Shown: positions 9,058-18,076 of the stretch, one piece after another
Layout: every line of letters starts with the position of its first letter
Position numbering within the stretch: the first letter of the stretch is position 1
NCBI RefSeq assembly: GCF_041081105.1
Contig: NZ_CP163528.1
Span: 1,054,001 to 1,118,000 of the forward strand
Length of the DNA stretch: 64,000 nt
Direction: 5' to 3'
Source: Promicromonospora sp. Populi
GTDB lineage: Bacteria > Actinomycetota > Actinomycetes > Actinomycetales > Cellulomonadaceae
Notes under the pieces: generated by a model
Seen by the model: the letters and a program-made list of their open reading frames with translations, nothing else
What the model was told of the DNA's origin: nothing
Databases searched by the model: none
Position numbers and translations under genes: made by a program

Positions 9058-9852
9058 ATGAGCGTGCTCGAGATCCGCGGCCTGCGCGTCGCCTTCACCG
9101 CGCCGCGCCGGTCGGTCCGCGAGCGCCGCACCGCTGTGCAGGCGGTCGACGGGGTAGACCTCGACGTGGGCGCGCGCCAGACCGTGGCACTGGTGGGCGA
9201 GTCGGGCTCGGGCAAGTCGACGGTCGCCCGGTGCGTGCTGGGGCTGGTGACGCCGCAGGAGGGCAGCATCACGTTCGAGGGGCGGCCGCTGGGGCCGATC
9301 CAGCGCCGGTCACCGGAGCTGCACCGGGCGGTGCAGATGGTGTTCCAGGACCCGGGGTCGTCGCTGAACCCGCGGATGACGGTGGGCGCGATCGTGCGTG
9401 AGGCGTGGCGGGTGCACCCGTCGGTGGCACCGGCCGGGGACCGGCGGGCGGCGCTGGCGCGCGTGCTGGCCGACGTCGGGCTGGACCCCGGGGTGGCCGA
9501 CCGGCGGCCGTCCGCGCTGTCGGGCGGGCAGAAGCAGCGGGTGAGCATCGCGCGGGCGCTGGAGCTGAAGCCACGGCTGCTGGTGTGCGACGAGGCGGTG
9601 TCCGCCCTGGACGTGTCCGTGCAGTCGCAGATCCTGCGCCTGCTGGTGGACCTGCGGGACGAGCACGACCTGTCGGTCCTGTTCATCACGCACGACCTCG
9701 CCGTGGTGCGGCAGATCGCCGACCGGGTGGCCGTGATGCACCGCGGGGTGCTGGTCGAGGACACCTCGGCGGAGCAGCTCTTCACCGCGCCGGAGCACCC
9801 CTACACGCAGGGGCTGCTGCGGGCCGCGCTCGATCTGGAAGGGGTGGCGTGA
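9058..9852 (+). CDS. ABC transporter ATP-binding protein (DppF type)
   Basis: A 264-residue ATPase, the second nucleotide-binding subunit of the importer. Walker A is GESGSGKS, the signature is LSGGQKQR and Walker B is LLVCDEAVSALD, where the usual DEPT is DEAV as in many DppF proteins. It is shorter than typical DppF because the C-terminal Cys-rich extension is absent. Its stop overlaps the next ATG by one base (TGATG), coupling transporter and enzyme expression. Confidence 0.92.
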   Translation: MSVLEIRGLRVAFTAPRRSVRERRTAVQAVDGVDLDVGARQTVALVGESGSGKSTVARCVLGLVTPQEGSITFEGRPLGPIQRRSPELHRAVQMVFQDPGSSLNPRMTVGAIVREAWRVHPSVAPAGDRRAALARVLADVGLDPGVADRRPSALSGGQKQRVSIARALELKPRLLVCDEAVSALDVSVQSQILRLLVDLRDEHDLSVLFITHDLAVVRQIADRVAVMHRGVLVEDTSAEQLFTAPEHPYTQGLLRAALDLEGVA

Positions 9853-11507
9853 TGGGCACGCAGGAGATGGGCACGCCGGAGCTGAGCCCGCGGGAGACGA
9901 GCACTGAGGTGCTGGTCGTGGGCGGCGGCACGGGCGGGGTCGCCGCCGCGCTGGCCGCGCTGCGGCGCGGTCGCACCGTGGTGCTGACGGAGGAGACGGA
10001 CTGGCTGGGCGGGCAGCTCAGCGCGCAGGGTGTGCCGCCGGACGAGCACCCGTGGATCGAGCAGTTCGGCTGCACCCGGTCGTACCGGGCGTTCCGCGAG
10101 GGCGTGCGGCAGTACTACCGCGCGTGGTACCCGCTGACGGCGGCGGCTCGCCAGGTCGTGGACCTGAACCCGGGCCTGGGGCGGGTGAGCCGGCTGTGCT
10201 ACGAGCCCCGCGTCGCGGCCGCGGTGCTGGGCGCGATGGTCGCGCCGTACCTGGCCTCGGGCCGGCTGCGGGTCCTGTTCGAGCACCGCCCGGTGGCCGC
10301 GCGGTCCGAGGGCGACCGGGTGGAGGCCGTCACGCTGGCGGGCCCGGACGGCACCCTGGTGACGGTCGCCGCGCCGTACGTCCTGGACGCCACGGAGCTG
10401 GGCGACCTGCTGCCGCTGGCCGGCGTCGAGCACGTCACGGGCTTCGAGTCGTCGGCCGACACCGGGGAGCCGAGCGCGCCGGCCGTCGCACAGCCGGGCA
10501 ACCAGCAGGCGTTCTCGTGGGTGTTCGCCGTCGAGCACCGCGAGGGCGAGGACCACACCGTGGACCGGCCCGAGCAGTACGAGTTCTGGCGTGACTACCG
10601 GCCCCACTTCTGGCCCGACCGCCTGCTCAGCCTCACCGCACCCGACCCGCGCACGCTGGAGCCGCTGGAGCGCACGTTCGTGCCGCACGCACCCAGCGGC
10701 CCGGTAGTGGCCGACCAGAGCCTCGACCCCGGCGACCGGGACCTGTGGCTGTTCCGGCGCGTGGTGGCCCGCGAGCAGTTCGAGGCCGGGTTCGCGGCGA
10801 GCGACGTCACGCTCGTCAACTGGCCGATGATCGACTACCTGCCCGGCCCGCTGGTCGGCCCGGCGTCCGACCCCGTGCCCGACGCCGAGCGCGACAAGCA
10901 TCTCCTGGGCGCCCGGCAGCAGTCCCTGAGCATGCTCTACTGGCTGCAGACCGAGGCGCCCCGGCCCGACGGCGGCACGGGCTGGCCGGGCCTGCGACTG
11001 CGGCCGGACGTGCTGGGCACCCAGGACGGGCTGGCCAAGGCGCCGTACGTGCGCGAGTCGCGCCGCATCCGGGCCCGCACCACCGTCGTCGAGCAGGACC
11101 TGTCGATGACGGTCCGCGGCGACGCCGGGGCCGTGGCCTACCCCGACTCGGTCGGTGTGGGCATGTACCGGATCGACCTGCACCCCAGCACCGGCGGGGA
11201 CAACTACCTGGACGTCCCGTCCAGCCCGTTCCAGATCCCGCTGGGCGCGCTGCTGCCCGTGCGGGTACGCAACCTCCTGGCGGCCGGCAAGAACATCGGC
11301 ACCACGCACATCACCAACGGCTGCTACCGGCTGCACCCGGTCGAGTGGAACGCCGGAGAAGCTGCTGGGGCGCTCGCGGCGCACTGCCTCGCGGGCGGCG
11401 TGGAGCCCGCGCAGGTGCACGGCGACGCCAAGCTGCTGGCGGCGTTCCAGGCCGAGCTGGTCGCCGACGGGTTCGAGCTCGCCTGGCCCGAGATCAAGGG
11501 GTACTGA
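9852..11507 (+). CDS. FAD-dependent oxidoreductase (FAD_oxidored family)
   Basis: A 551-residue flavoprotein. The dinucleotide-binding motif VVGGGTGGVAAALAALRRG lies at residues 22-40, followed by TEETDWLGGQLSAQGVP, a combination I know from the FAD_oxidored (PF12831) group. A C-terminal FAD-contact segment (LLAAGKNIGTTHITNG) is also present. There is no export signal. Members of this group occur in sugar and sugar-acid clusters but few have a known reaction; oxidation of a hydroxyl or hydration of an unsaturated sugar acid are possibilities. It lies in an operon between the transporter and an aldolase-like gene, with one-base overlaps on both sides. Confidence 0.85.
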   Translation: MGTQEMGTPELSPRETSTEVLVVGGGTGGVAAALAALRRGRTVVLTEETDWLGGQLSAQGVPPDEHPWIEQFGCTRSYRAFREGVRQYYRAWYPLTAAARQVVDLNPGLGRVSRLCYEPRVAAAVLGAMVAPYLASGRLRVLFEHRPVAARSEGDRVEAVTLAGPDGTLVTVAAPYVLDATELGDLLPLAGVEHVTGFESSADTGEPSAPAVAQPGNQQAFSWVFAVEHREGEDHTVDRPEQYEFWRDYRPHFWPDRLLSLTAPDPRTLEPLERTFVPHAPSGPVVADQSLDPGDRDLWLFRRVVAREQFEAGFAASDVTLVNWPMIDYLPGPLVGPASDPVPDAERDKHLLGARQQSLSMLYWLQTEAPRPDGGTGWPGLRLRPDVLGTQDGLAKAPYVRESRRIRARTTVVEQDLSMTVRGDAGAVAYPDSVGVGMYRIDLHPSTGGDNYLDVPSSPFQIPLGALLPVRVRNLLAAGKNIGTTHITNGCYRLHPVEWNAGEAAGALAAHCLAGGVEPAQVHGDAKLLAAFQAELVADGFELAWPEIKGY

Positions 11508-12442
11508 TGCGAGCAGGGACCACGCTCCTGACGGGAGTGACCGTGCCGCTGGTCACCCCGATGGACCCCGGCGGACGCCCCTCGGCCGAGCACGCGACGC
11601 GCCTCCTGGACGCCCTGTACGCGCACGGCGCGCGCACCCTCATGCTGCTCGGCAGCAACGGCGAGGGCCCGCTGGTGCCGGCGTCCGACATCGGCTCGTT
11701 CGCCGCCGGGGTGATCGCGCGCTGGCGGGAGCTGGGCACCGGCTCTGTCACCGTCACCGTGAACGTCACCGCGGCGGGCACGCTCGACGTCCTCGACCGG
11801 GCGGACGCCGCCGCGGCGGCCGGCGCGGACGCGCTGGTGCTCAGCCCGCCGATCTACTTCCACCACCGCGCCGACGAGATCGTGTCGCACTACGCGGCCC
11901 TGGCCTACGTCGGGCTGCCCGTCGTGGCCTACAACGCGCCCCGGTACAGCAACCCGATCACGCCCGGCATCGCAGATGCGCTGGCCGACCTGGAGCACGT
12001 GGTCGGCATCAAGGACAGCTCCGGCGACCTCACCCTGCTGGAGCACCTGGTGGGGATCTCGGCGCGCCGGCCGGGCTTCGCCGTCGCGCAGGGCGCCGAG
12101 ACGCAGCTCGCCGCCGCCCTGGACCTCGGCGCGCACGGCATCGTGCCCGGCGTCGGCAACATCGCGCCCGGGCTGGCGCTCGCGCTGGTGGCCGCGCACC
12201 GCGCGGGCGACACCGCCGAGGTGGTCCGCCTGCAGCAGGTGCTGACCGACCTGACGGGCCTGCACCGGGTGCGCCCGGGAACGCCGTCGATCAAGGCGGT
12301 GCTCGCCCGGCGCGGGCTGTGCCCGCCGCACGTCGCGCCGCCCCTGCTCGCCTGCGACCCCGCCGAGCAGGAGGCGCTGCGCGCCTTCGTCGTGCCGTTC
12401 GAGGAGCACCTCGTCGCAAGGCTCCCCAGTCCGAACCTCTGA
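11507..12442 (+). CDS. DapA/NAL-superfamily aldolase or dehydratase
   Basis: A 311-residue TIM-barrel class I aldolase-type enzyme. The Schiff-base lysine is K169 in GIKDSSGD, the catalytic tyrosine is Y142 in VAYNAP, and the GSNGEG loop (50-55) corresponds to the GTTGE carboxylate-binding loop. It is unlikely to be the lysine-pathway DapA, because it sits in a catabolic operon and overlaps the FAD oxidoreductase stop. Relatives cleave or dehydrate 2-keto-3-deoxy sugar acids, which would fit a pathway ending in pyruvate and an aldehyde (inference). Confidence 0.85.
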   Translation: MRAGTTLLTGVTVPLVTPMDPGGRPSAEHATRLLDALYAHGARTLMLLGSNGEGPLVPASDIGSFAAGVIARWRELGTGSVTVTVNVTAAGTLDVLDRADAAAAAGADALVLSPPIYFHHRADEIVSHYAALAYVGLPVVAYNAPRYSNPITPGIADALADLEHVVGIKDSSGDLTLLEHLVGISARRPGFAVAQGAETQLAAALDLGAHGIVPGVGNIAPGLALALVAAHRAGDTAEVVRLQQVLTDLTGLHRVRPGTPSIKAVLARRGLCPPHVAPPLLACDPAEQEALRAFVVPFEEHLVARLPSPNL

Positions 12443-12487
12443 GGTTCCACCGGCTCCCCCGTAAGGCTCAACGGAAGGAAAGCAACG

Positions 12488-14410
12488 ATGCCCCAGCCCG
12501 TGACCCGACGGAACATGCTCTGGACCGCCGGCCTGGCCGGCCTGGCGACTGCCGCCGGTGCCGTGTCCGCCCCCCTGTCCCCCGCCTACGCCGCTCCGCT
12601 CGGCACCGCCCCCGTGGACGACCCGCCGCAGCTCGCCGACCCCTCGCTCGCCACCCTGGACATCTCCGGCGCCACGACCCCGCAGGAGTTCGGCGCCCTG
12701 GCGGACGGTGTCAACGACGACACCGCCGCCATCCAGGCCGCCATCGACGCGCAGTTCGAGCGGCTCAGCAAGATCGTCTGGTTCCCGCCCGGGACCTACC
12801 GCATCACCTCGCCGCTGGTGGTCCAGGACACCGAGTTCACCGAGCCGGTGAACCTCAACCGCATAGTCCTGGCGGGCCAGGGCACCATGGGCGTGCGCAC
12901 GTCGCTGATCTTCGTGGACTTCGACGGCATCGGCCTGGAGATGCGTGCCCCGCTGTGCGGCATCCGGGGGCTGTCGTTCGTCACGCGGACCCGCACACCC
13001 AACTCGGTGGCGATCCGCACCGCCCGGACCACCAACACCGACGACATGGACGCGACCATCACCGAGTGCACGTTCGTCTCGTTCAACCAGGCGGTGGTGC
13101 ACATCGGGCGCGGGCTGATGTTCACCAACAACCTGGTGGCGATCTCCGGCACGGCCCTGACGGTCCAGTGGCCCACCGGTGGCACCGAGGGCGACCCCCT
13201 GCACCTGCTGCCCTACGGGATGCGCAAGTGGCTCATCGAGGGCAACCACTTCCACAGCATGAACCAGTGCATAGCGACCACCGGCGCCGACAACGCGAAC
13301 TTCCGCGGCGCGGTGATCTCCAACAACCTGGTCGACATCGGCCGGCGGTTCTTCGTCGGCGGCATCATCAACTCGACGATCGTCGGCAACGTCGTCGAGC
13401 ACGCGACCGGGCCGGCCATCGACATCACCGCGGGCGGCAGCAACCTCACGATCGCGGGCAACGTGATCGGCGGCGGCGGGGTGGAGCCGGGCGGGGCCCG
13501 GCCGCCGAACGCCATCCTGTTCCGCGGCGTCGACGCGCACAACGTCACCATCACCGGGAACACCTTCAACTGGATCAACCTGGACCCGGTGGCGTTCGAG
13601 CAGTCGGCCTCCGAGATCACGATCTCGGCCAACTCGTTCGACAACTGGAACCTCGAACGGAGCATCGTCCGGGCGGCGGTGCGGTTCGCCGCCAACGCGT
13701 CGGGCATCTCCGTGATGGGCAACGCGTTCGGCGCCAACACGGTGGCCGCGAACGCACCCGTGCGCGTGGCCGGCACCATGACGGGGTCGACGATCAGCGG
13801 GAACATCCTGGACCCGGGCGCCCCCGTGGTGATGGCGGGTGCCGTCGGCGAGGGCTGCTACATCCAGCGCCGCGGCCCCGGCGCCAACGAGCACGAGCTC
13901 ACCTCCGTGCGCAACGGTGCGTCGGTGATCCGGGCCACCGCCCCCGACGGGTACGCCGCGGGCGACGCCTACGGCAGCTTCCTCGCGGCGTCCGCGCAGG
14001 TCGCGGGAGCCGGACCCGGCGTGAAGGGCGGGGTGCGGGTGGTGCCGACGGACAACACGGGTGCCGCCGTCGTCGAGCTGGTGGCGTCCACGCCCGAGGC
14101 CAACGGCGTAGCCGTGGTCCAGGTCGGGGCCGACGGCGTGGTCCCCACCACCGACAACGAGCGCGACCTCGGGTCGGCGGAGAACAGGATGCGGACCGTC
14201 TACGCCCACGGCATCCAGCTCGCCCCGAACCCGGTGGCCGACCTGCCCGAGCCCGTCGCCGGTGGCATCGTGATGGTGCCCGACGCGCTGGGACCGTTCC
14301 CGACGCTCGCCATCTCCGACGGCCGGCGCTGGTACCGGGTGATCGTCGCCGGGTACCTGAACCGGAACGGCGCCACGGTCGAGGTGCCGGGGGCCGAGGA
14401 GACGTCGTGA
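12488..14410 (+). CDS. Tat-exported right-handed beta-helix protein with tail-spike-like C-terminus
   Basis: A 640-residue secreted protein. The N-terminus has a twin-arginine signal (TRRNMLWTAGLAG) with probable cleavage after AYA (about 35). From about residue 60 a pectate-lyase-3 type opening (QEFGALADGVNDDTAAIQAAI) leads into many beta-helix coils of the form NxxxIxGNxF. Near residues 556-573 the segment DNERDLGSAENRMRTVYA resembles the conserved end of phage tail-fibre/spike proteins. The active site cannot be assigned. In this operon it may bind or cleave the extracellular polysaccharide that feeds the importer. An AAGGAAAG site precedes the ATG. Confidence 0.75.
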   Translation: MPQPVTRRNMLWTAGLAGLATAAGAVSAPLSPAYAAPLGTAPVDDPPQLADPSLATLDISGATTPQEFGALADGVNDDTAAIQAAIDAQFERLSKIVWFPPGTYRITSPLVVQDTEFTEPVNLNRIVLAGQGTMGVRTSLIFVDFDGIGLEMRAPLCGIRGLSFVTRTRTPNSVAIRTARTTNTDDMDATITECTFVSFNQAVVHIGRGLMFTNNLVAISGTALTVQWPTGGTEGDPLHLLPYGMRKWLIEGNHFHSMNQCIATTGADNANFRGAVISNNLVDIGRRFFVGGIINSTIVGNVVEHATGPAIDITAGGSNLTIAGNVIGGGGVEPGGARPPNAILFRGVDAHNVTITGNTFNWINLDPVAFEQSASEITISANSFDNWNLERSIVRAAVRFAANASGISVMGNAFGANTVAANAPVRVAGTMTGSTISGNILDPGAPVVMAGAVGEGCYIQRRGPGANEHELTSVRNGASVIRATAPDGYAAGDAYGSFLAASAQVAGAGPGVKGGVRVVPTDNTGAAVVELVASTPEANGVAVVQVGADGVVPTTDNERDLGSAENRMRTVYAHGIQLAPNPVADLPEPVAGGIVMVPDALGPFPTLAISDGRRWYRVIVAGYLNRNGATVEVPGAEETS

Positions 14411-14449
14411 GCGGCGACACCTGGGCGGACCGGTAATGAGAGGACATCA

Positions 14450-16474
14450 GTGAGGTTAGCCAGCTTCTTGGCCCAGGGCACCGAGCGCTGGGGGGTCGTG
14501 GTGCGGGAGGGCGGCCGGGAGTGGCTGATCGAGCCAGCCCTGGCCGAGGCCGCGCTGGCCGCTCACGCGACCATCCCGTCCTCGGGTCCGGCCGCTGCCC
14601 CGGGCTTCCTGGCGGGGCAGTGGCCGGACACGCTGGTCGGCTTCCTCGCCCTGGACGACGCCGGGCTGGTCGCCCTGTCCCGGCTCGTCACCGCGATCGA
14701 GCGATTCGCGGCGCAGACCGACGCGACGATCCTGCCGCGGTCGGGCCACCTGGTAGGCGACTCTGCCGGTGAGCCTGCCGGCGACCCAGCCGGCGACCCG
14801 GCCGGCGATATCGAGCTGCTCGCCCCCGTCCCCCGGCCACGCCTGTGCTGGGGGCTGGTGACGAACTCGCCGTCGTTCGTACGCAACAAGCCGCACGTGC
14901 CGCTGGTGAACCTGTTCCCGCTGGGCCACCAGCGGCCGCAGGGGGCGGTGGTGGGCCAGGGCGCGCCCGTCGTCATGCGGCACGACAACCACCTCCCGGC
15001 CATGGCCTACAACGTCGAGCTGGCCGTGGTGATCGGCCGGGCTGGGCGGTACATCCCGGTCGAACGGGCGATGGAGCACGTCGCGGGCTACACGGTGGTG
15101 GACGACGTGTCCGGCACCCACTACTACTCCGCCGTCCCCGGCAACGTCGGCACCGGCTACTCGCTGCCACCCGGCTACAGCGACTGGCTGTACCAGGCCA
15201 CCGCCTCCTGGGGCGGCAAGAAGGCCGACACCCTGTGCCCCATGGGCCCGTACCTCGTCACGAAGGACGAGGTCGGCGACCCGTACAACCTCCTGATGTG
15301 GACGCGGCAGTCGGGCCGCACGCGCGACCGCGCCCACAGCGGGGCCACGCTGCTCGGCATCGAGCGGGTCATCGCCTGGTACTCGTCGTTCGCGTCGCTG
15401 CACGTGGGCGACGTGATCCACTTCGGCACCATGGGCGTCGACGGCCTGCCCGTCACGCCCGGCGAGATCGCCGCCGGCACGCGCCTGGAGGTCGAGATCG
15501 AGTCGGTGGGCACCCTGGCCAACCCGGTGGTGGTGCCCGACGCCGGGTCGGGCCCGCCCGACCTCACCCAGCACTCCTCGTGGGCCGTGCGAGAGCTCGC
15601 GCTGCGCGAGCGCGAACAGCCCGGCACGACGGCGCCTCGGTCGCCCGGGGACTGGTCCGTCACGGACACCCGGCACTTCTGGACCGCCTTCGGCAACGGC
15701 GCTCCCGTCGACGCGCTCGACCCGGACGGTCTGCCGCGGCTGGCCGTGCCGCGCTTCCTGAACGGGCCTGCCTCGGCGCTGTCCGCGGGTGCGGCGGACG
15801 ACGCGACGGGGGCCGGCATGGCGCCGGCGGACACCGTGCTGCCTGACCCCGCGGCGCCCGGCGTCGGACCGACCGTGCGTGTGCCGGCCCGCGCCACCGA
15901 CCTGGTGATCGCGGTCGAGCTGGCGCTGGTGGTGCGGCGGCTGGCCGCCGACACTTCCACGAGCGACGACTCCGGCGACGACCTTGTGCTCGGGTACACG
16001 CCCCTGGTGTCGCTGTGCGACCAGTCGTTCCACGACGCCGTCGCCGAGCCTGCCCGCGCCGGCGAGCGCGGCATCGGCGCGGTGTACGGGCGGTGGGCGG
16101 ACGGCTTCAACGTGGTGCTCCCCGCGCCGCGCCCGCTCACGCCCGTCGACTCTCTGCCCGACCCGGGCGGCTGGTCCGGACGCGAGATGCGGCTGCGGAC
16201 GGGCGGAGTCGGCGGCACCGAGACGCGCGGCACGACTGCCGCGTACGCGGCCGGGCCGGCCGAGCTGCTCGCCACGATCTCGCGCATGATCACCCTGTTC
16301 CCCGGGGACGTGGTGACGCTCGGCGCGACGTCGGCCCGCCTGCGAGTCACCCGCGCGGAGTATGCGGCGGGGCTGGACATCACGGCGGGCATCGAGGGCC
16401 TGGGCGCGGTGCGGGTGCGGATCGCGCCGGACGATCTCCCCGGCACGCCGGCCGGCCTCAAGGAGCCGTCATGA
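14450..16474 (+). CDS. tandem fumarylacetoacetate hydrolase (FAH)-fold protein
   Basis: A 674-residue protein with two FAH-like regions, about 130-370 and 460-665, where most relatives have one of 220-330 residues. Domain 1 has the pattern VELAVVIGRAGRYIP...HVAGYTVVDDVS, and domain 2 has VELALVVRR...LGYTPLVSLCDQS. In both, the first Glu of the usual metal-binding ExE pair is not Glu (Asn in the first). FAH-fold enzymes hydrolyse or dehydrate acylpyruvates and 2-keto-3-deoxy sugar acids. It starts with GTG at 14450 behind GAGAGGA. A short DNA repeat at 14766-14806 encodes GEPAGDPAGDPAGD. Its stop overlaps the sulfatase start. Confidence 0.75.
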   Translation: MRLASFLAQGTERWGVVVREGGREWLIEPALAEAALAAHATIPSSGPAAAPGFLAGQWPDTLVGFLALDDAGLVALSRLVTAIERFAAQTDATILPRSGHLVGDSAGEPAGDPAGDPAGDIELLAPVPRPRLCWGLVTNSPSFVRNKPHVPLVNLFPLGHQRPQGAVVGQGAPVVMRHDNHLPAMAYNVELAVVIGRAGRYIPVERAMEHVAGYTVVDDVSGTHYYSAVPGNVGTGYSLPPGYSDWLYQATASWGGKKADTLCPMGPYLVTKDEVGDPYNLLMWTRQSGRTRDRAHSGATLLGIERVIAWYSSFASLHVGDVIHFGTMGVDGLPVTPGEIAAGTRLEVEIESVGTLANPVVVPDAGSGPPDLTQHSSWAVRELALREREQPGTTAPRSPGDWSVTDTRHFWTAFGNGAPVDALDPDGLPRLAVPRFLNGPASALSAGAADDATGAGMAPADTVLPDPAAPGVGPTVRVPARATDLVIAVELALVVRRLAADTSTSDDSGDDLVLGYTPLVSLCDQSFHDAVAEPARAGERGIGAVYGRWADGFNVVLPAPRPLTPVDSLPDPGGWSGREMRLRTGGVGGTETRGTTAAYAAGPAELLATISRMITLFPGDVVTLGATSARLRVTRAEYAAGLDITAGIEGLGAVRVRIAPDDLPGTPAGLKEPS

Positions 16475-18033
16475 CACGCAGGCCAGACGTGCTGGTGATC
16501 CTCGCCGACGACCTCGGCTTCTCCGACCTCGCTTCGTTCGGCGGCGAGATCGACACCCCGGCGCTGGACCGGCTGGCGCGGCGCGGGGTGCGGATGAGCT
16601 CCTTCTACGTGACGCCCCGCTGCAGCCCGTCCCGTGCGGCGCTGCTCACCGGGCGGCACCCGCACGACGTCGGCATCGGTGTGCTCACCAGCGACGACCG
16701 GCCGCACGGGTACCGCGGCTCCCTGGACCCCGCCGTGCCGACGCTCGCCGAGCGGCTGCGCACAGTCGGGTACACCACGGCGCTCACGGGCAAGTGGCAC
16801 CTGTCGTCGCAGGTGTCCGTGCCCGACGAGACGTGGCCCACCCACCGCGGGTTCGACGAGTTCTACGGCATCCTGCACGGCGCCGTCAGCTCCTACAGCC
16901 CGCCGCTGGTGGACGGTGAGGAGCGGCTGCCGCTGTCGGCCACCGCCGGCGACTACTACCTGACGGACGACCTGACGCGGTACGCGCGCGGGTTCGTCGA
17001 GCGCGCGCACCAGGCCGGCACACCGTGGTTCCTGTACCTCGCGTACACGGCGCCGCACTGGCCGCTGCACGCGCGGGAGGCGGACGTCGCGAAGTACCGC
17101 GAGCGCTACCTCGCCGGCTGGGACCGGCTCCGCGAGCGCCGGATCGCCGAGCAACGCCGTGTCGGCCTGGGCACCGGGACGGCTGAGCCGCTGCGCGACC
17201 CGCGGGTACCGGCGTGGGCGGAGGCGCCCGACCCGGGGTGGGAGGCCGAGCGCATGGCGGTCTACGCGGCGCAGGTCGAGGCCATGGACCGGGGTGTGGG
17301 CACGCTGCTCGACCAGCTCGAGGCGCAGGGCACGCTCGACGACACGCTGGTGGTGTTCTGCTCCGACAACGGGGCGTCCGCGGAGGAGCTGCCGACGCCG
17401 TCGGGCCGCATGCCAGCGGACATGTCCCCGCCGACGACGCGGGACGGGCGGGCCGTGCGGGTGGGCAACTCCCCCGACATCGTGCCGGGGCCCGAGGACT
17501 CGTACGCGAGCTATGGCCGGGCGTGGGCGCACCTGTCGAACACGCCGTTCCGGCTGTACAAGCGGTGGGTGCACGAGGGCGGCATCGCGTCCCCGCTGAT
17601 CGCATCGTGGCCCGCGGGCGGGGTCCTTCCCGGGAGCCGCACGGGTGAGCCGGGCCACGTGGTGGACATCGCGCCGACCGTGCTGCGCGCCGTCGGCGGG
17701 AACACGGGCGGCATGTCGGGTGTGAGCATGCTCGACCAGTGGCGCGGTGAGCCGGCGATCGAGCGGCCGCTGTTCTGGGAGCACCTCGGGAACTCCGCGG
17801 TACGGCACGGCCCGTGGAAGCTGGTGCGCGAGGCCGGGCGGCCATGGGAGCTGTACAGGATCGAGGCGGACCGCGGCGAGGCGCACGACGTCGCTGCCCA
17901 GCACGCCGACGTCGTCACGCGGCTGGAGCACTGCTGGGAGGTGTGGGCCCGGGAGAACGGGGTGATCGAGTGGGACCGCCTCCTGGCGTACTACCGCTCA
18001 CGAGGCCTGGAGCGGTCGGTCCTCCCGGACTGA
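16471..18033 (+). CDS. formylglycine-dependent sulfatase
   Basis: A 520-residue type I sulfatase. The active-site signature CSPSRAALLTG starts at C51, the cysteine normally converted to formylglycine, and metal ligands D13 and D14 lie in LADDLG. Further family motifs are GKWHL and a late SDNG. No signal peptide is seen, so it is cytoplasmic and would desulfate an imported substrate. It is the last gene of the locus, starting four bases inside the FAH gene (ATGA). No formylglycine-generating enzyme gene lies in this window, so maturation must be encoded elsewhere. Confidence 0.92.
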   Translation: MTRRPDVLVILADDLGFSDLASFGGEIDTPALDRLARRGVRMSSFYVTPRCSPSRAALLTGRHPHDVGIGVLTSDDRPHGYRGSLDPAVPTLAERLRTVGYTTALTGKWHLSSQVSVPDETWPTHRGFDEFYGILHGAVSSYSPPLVDGEERLPLSATAGDYYLTDDLTRYARGFVERAHQAGTPWFLYLAYTAPHWPLHAREADVAKYRERYLAGWDRLRERRIAEQRRVGLGTGTAEPLRDPRVPAWAEAPDPGWEAERMAVYAAQVEAMDRGVGTLLDQLEAQGTLDDTLVVFCSDNGASAEELPTPSGRMPADMSPPTTRDGRAVRVGNSPDIVPGPEDSYASYGRAWAHLSNTPFRLYKRWVHEGGIASPLIASWPAGGVLPGSRTGEPGHVVDIAPTVLRAVGGNTGGMSGVSMLDQWRGEPAIERPLFWEHLGNSAVRHGPWKLVREAGRPWELYRIEADRGEAHDVAAQHADVVTRLEHCWEVWARENGVIEWDRLLAYYRSRGLERSVLPD

Positions 18034-18076
18034 CCGCGGGGCGGTGTTCCGGACCCGTCGACCGCAGATCGGTCAG
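18030..18076. terminator. nested inverted repeat between convergent genes
   Basis: CTGACCG (18030-18036) pairs with CGGTCAG (18070-18076), and inside it GCGGT (18041-18045) pairs with ACCGC (18061-18065). The structure spans the sulfatase stop and the MFS stop, so it could end transcription from both sides. There is no T-tract. Confidence 0.4.

Noticed and set aside
11507..12442. Lysine-biosynthesis dapA
   Set aside because: The fold and lysine are right, but the catabolic operon context and divergent loop residues favour a sugar-acid aldolase or dehydratase.
11324..14209. Very long minus-strand open frame (961 codons) opposite the aldolase and beta-helix genes
   Set aside because: It is antisense to well-supported genes, has low-complexity His/Arg/Gly-rich composition and no recognisable domain; long antisense frames are expected at this GC content.
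12488..14410. Prophage remnant suggested by the tail-spike-like C-terminus
   Set aside because: The gene has a Tat signal, lies inside a tightly spaced sugar operon, and no capsid, integrase or lysis gene is present.
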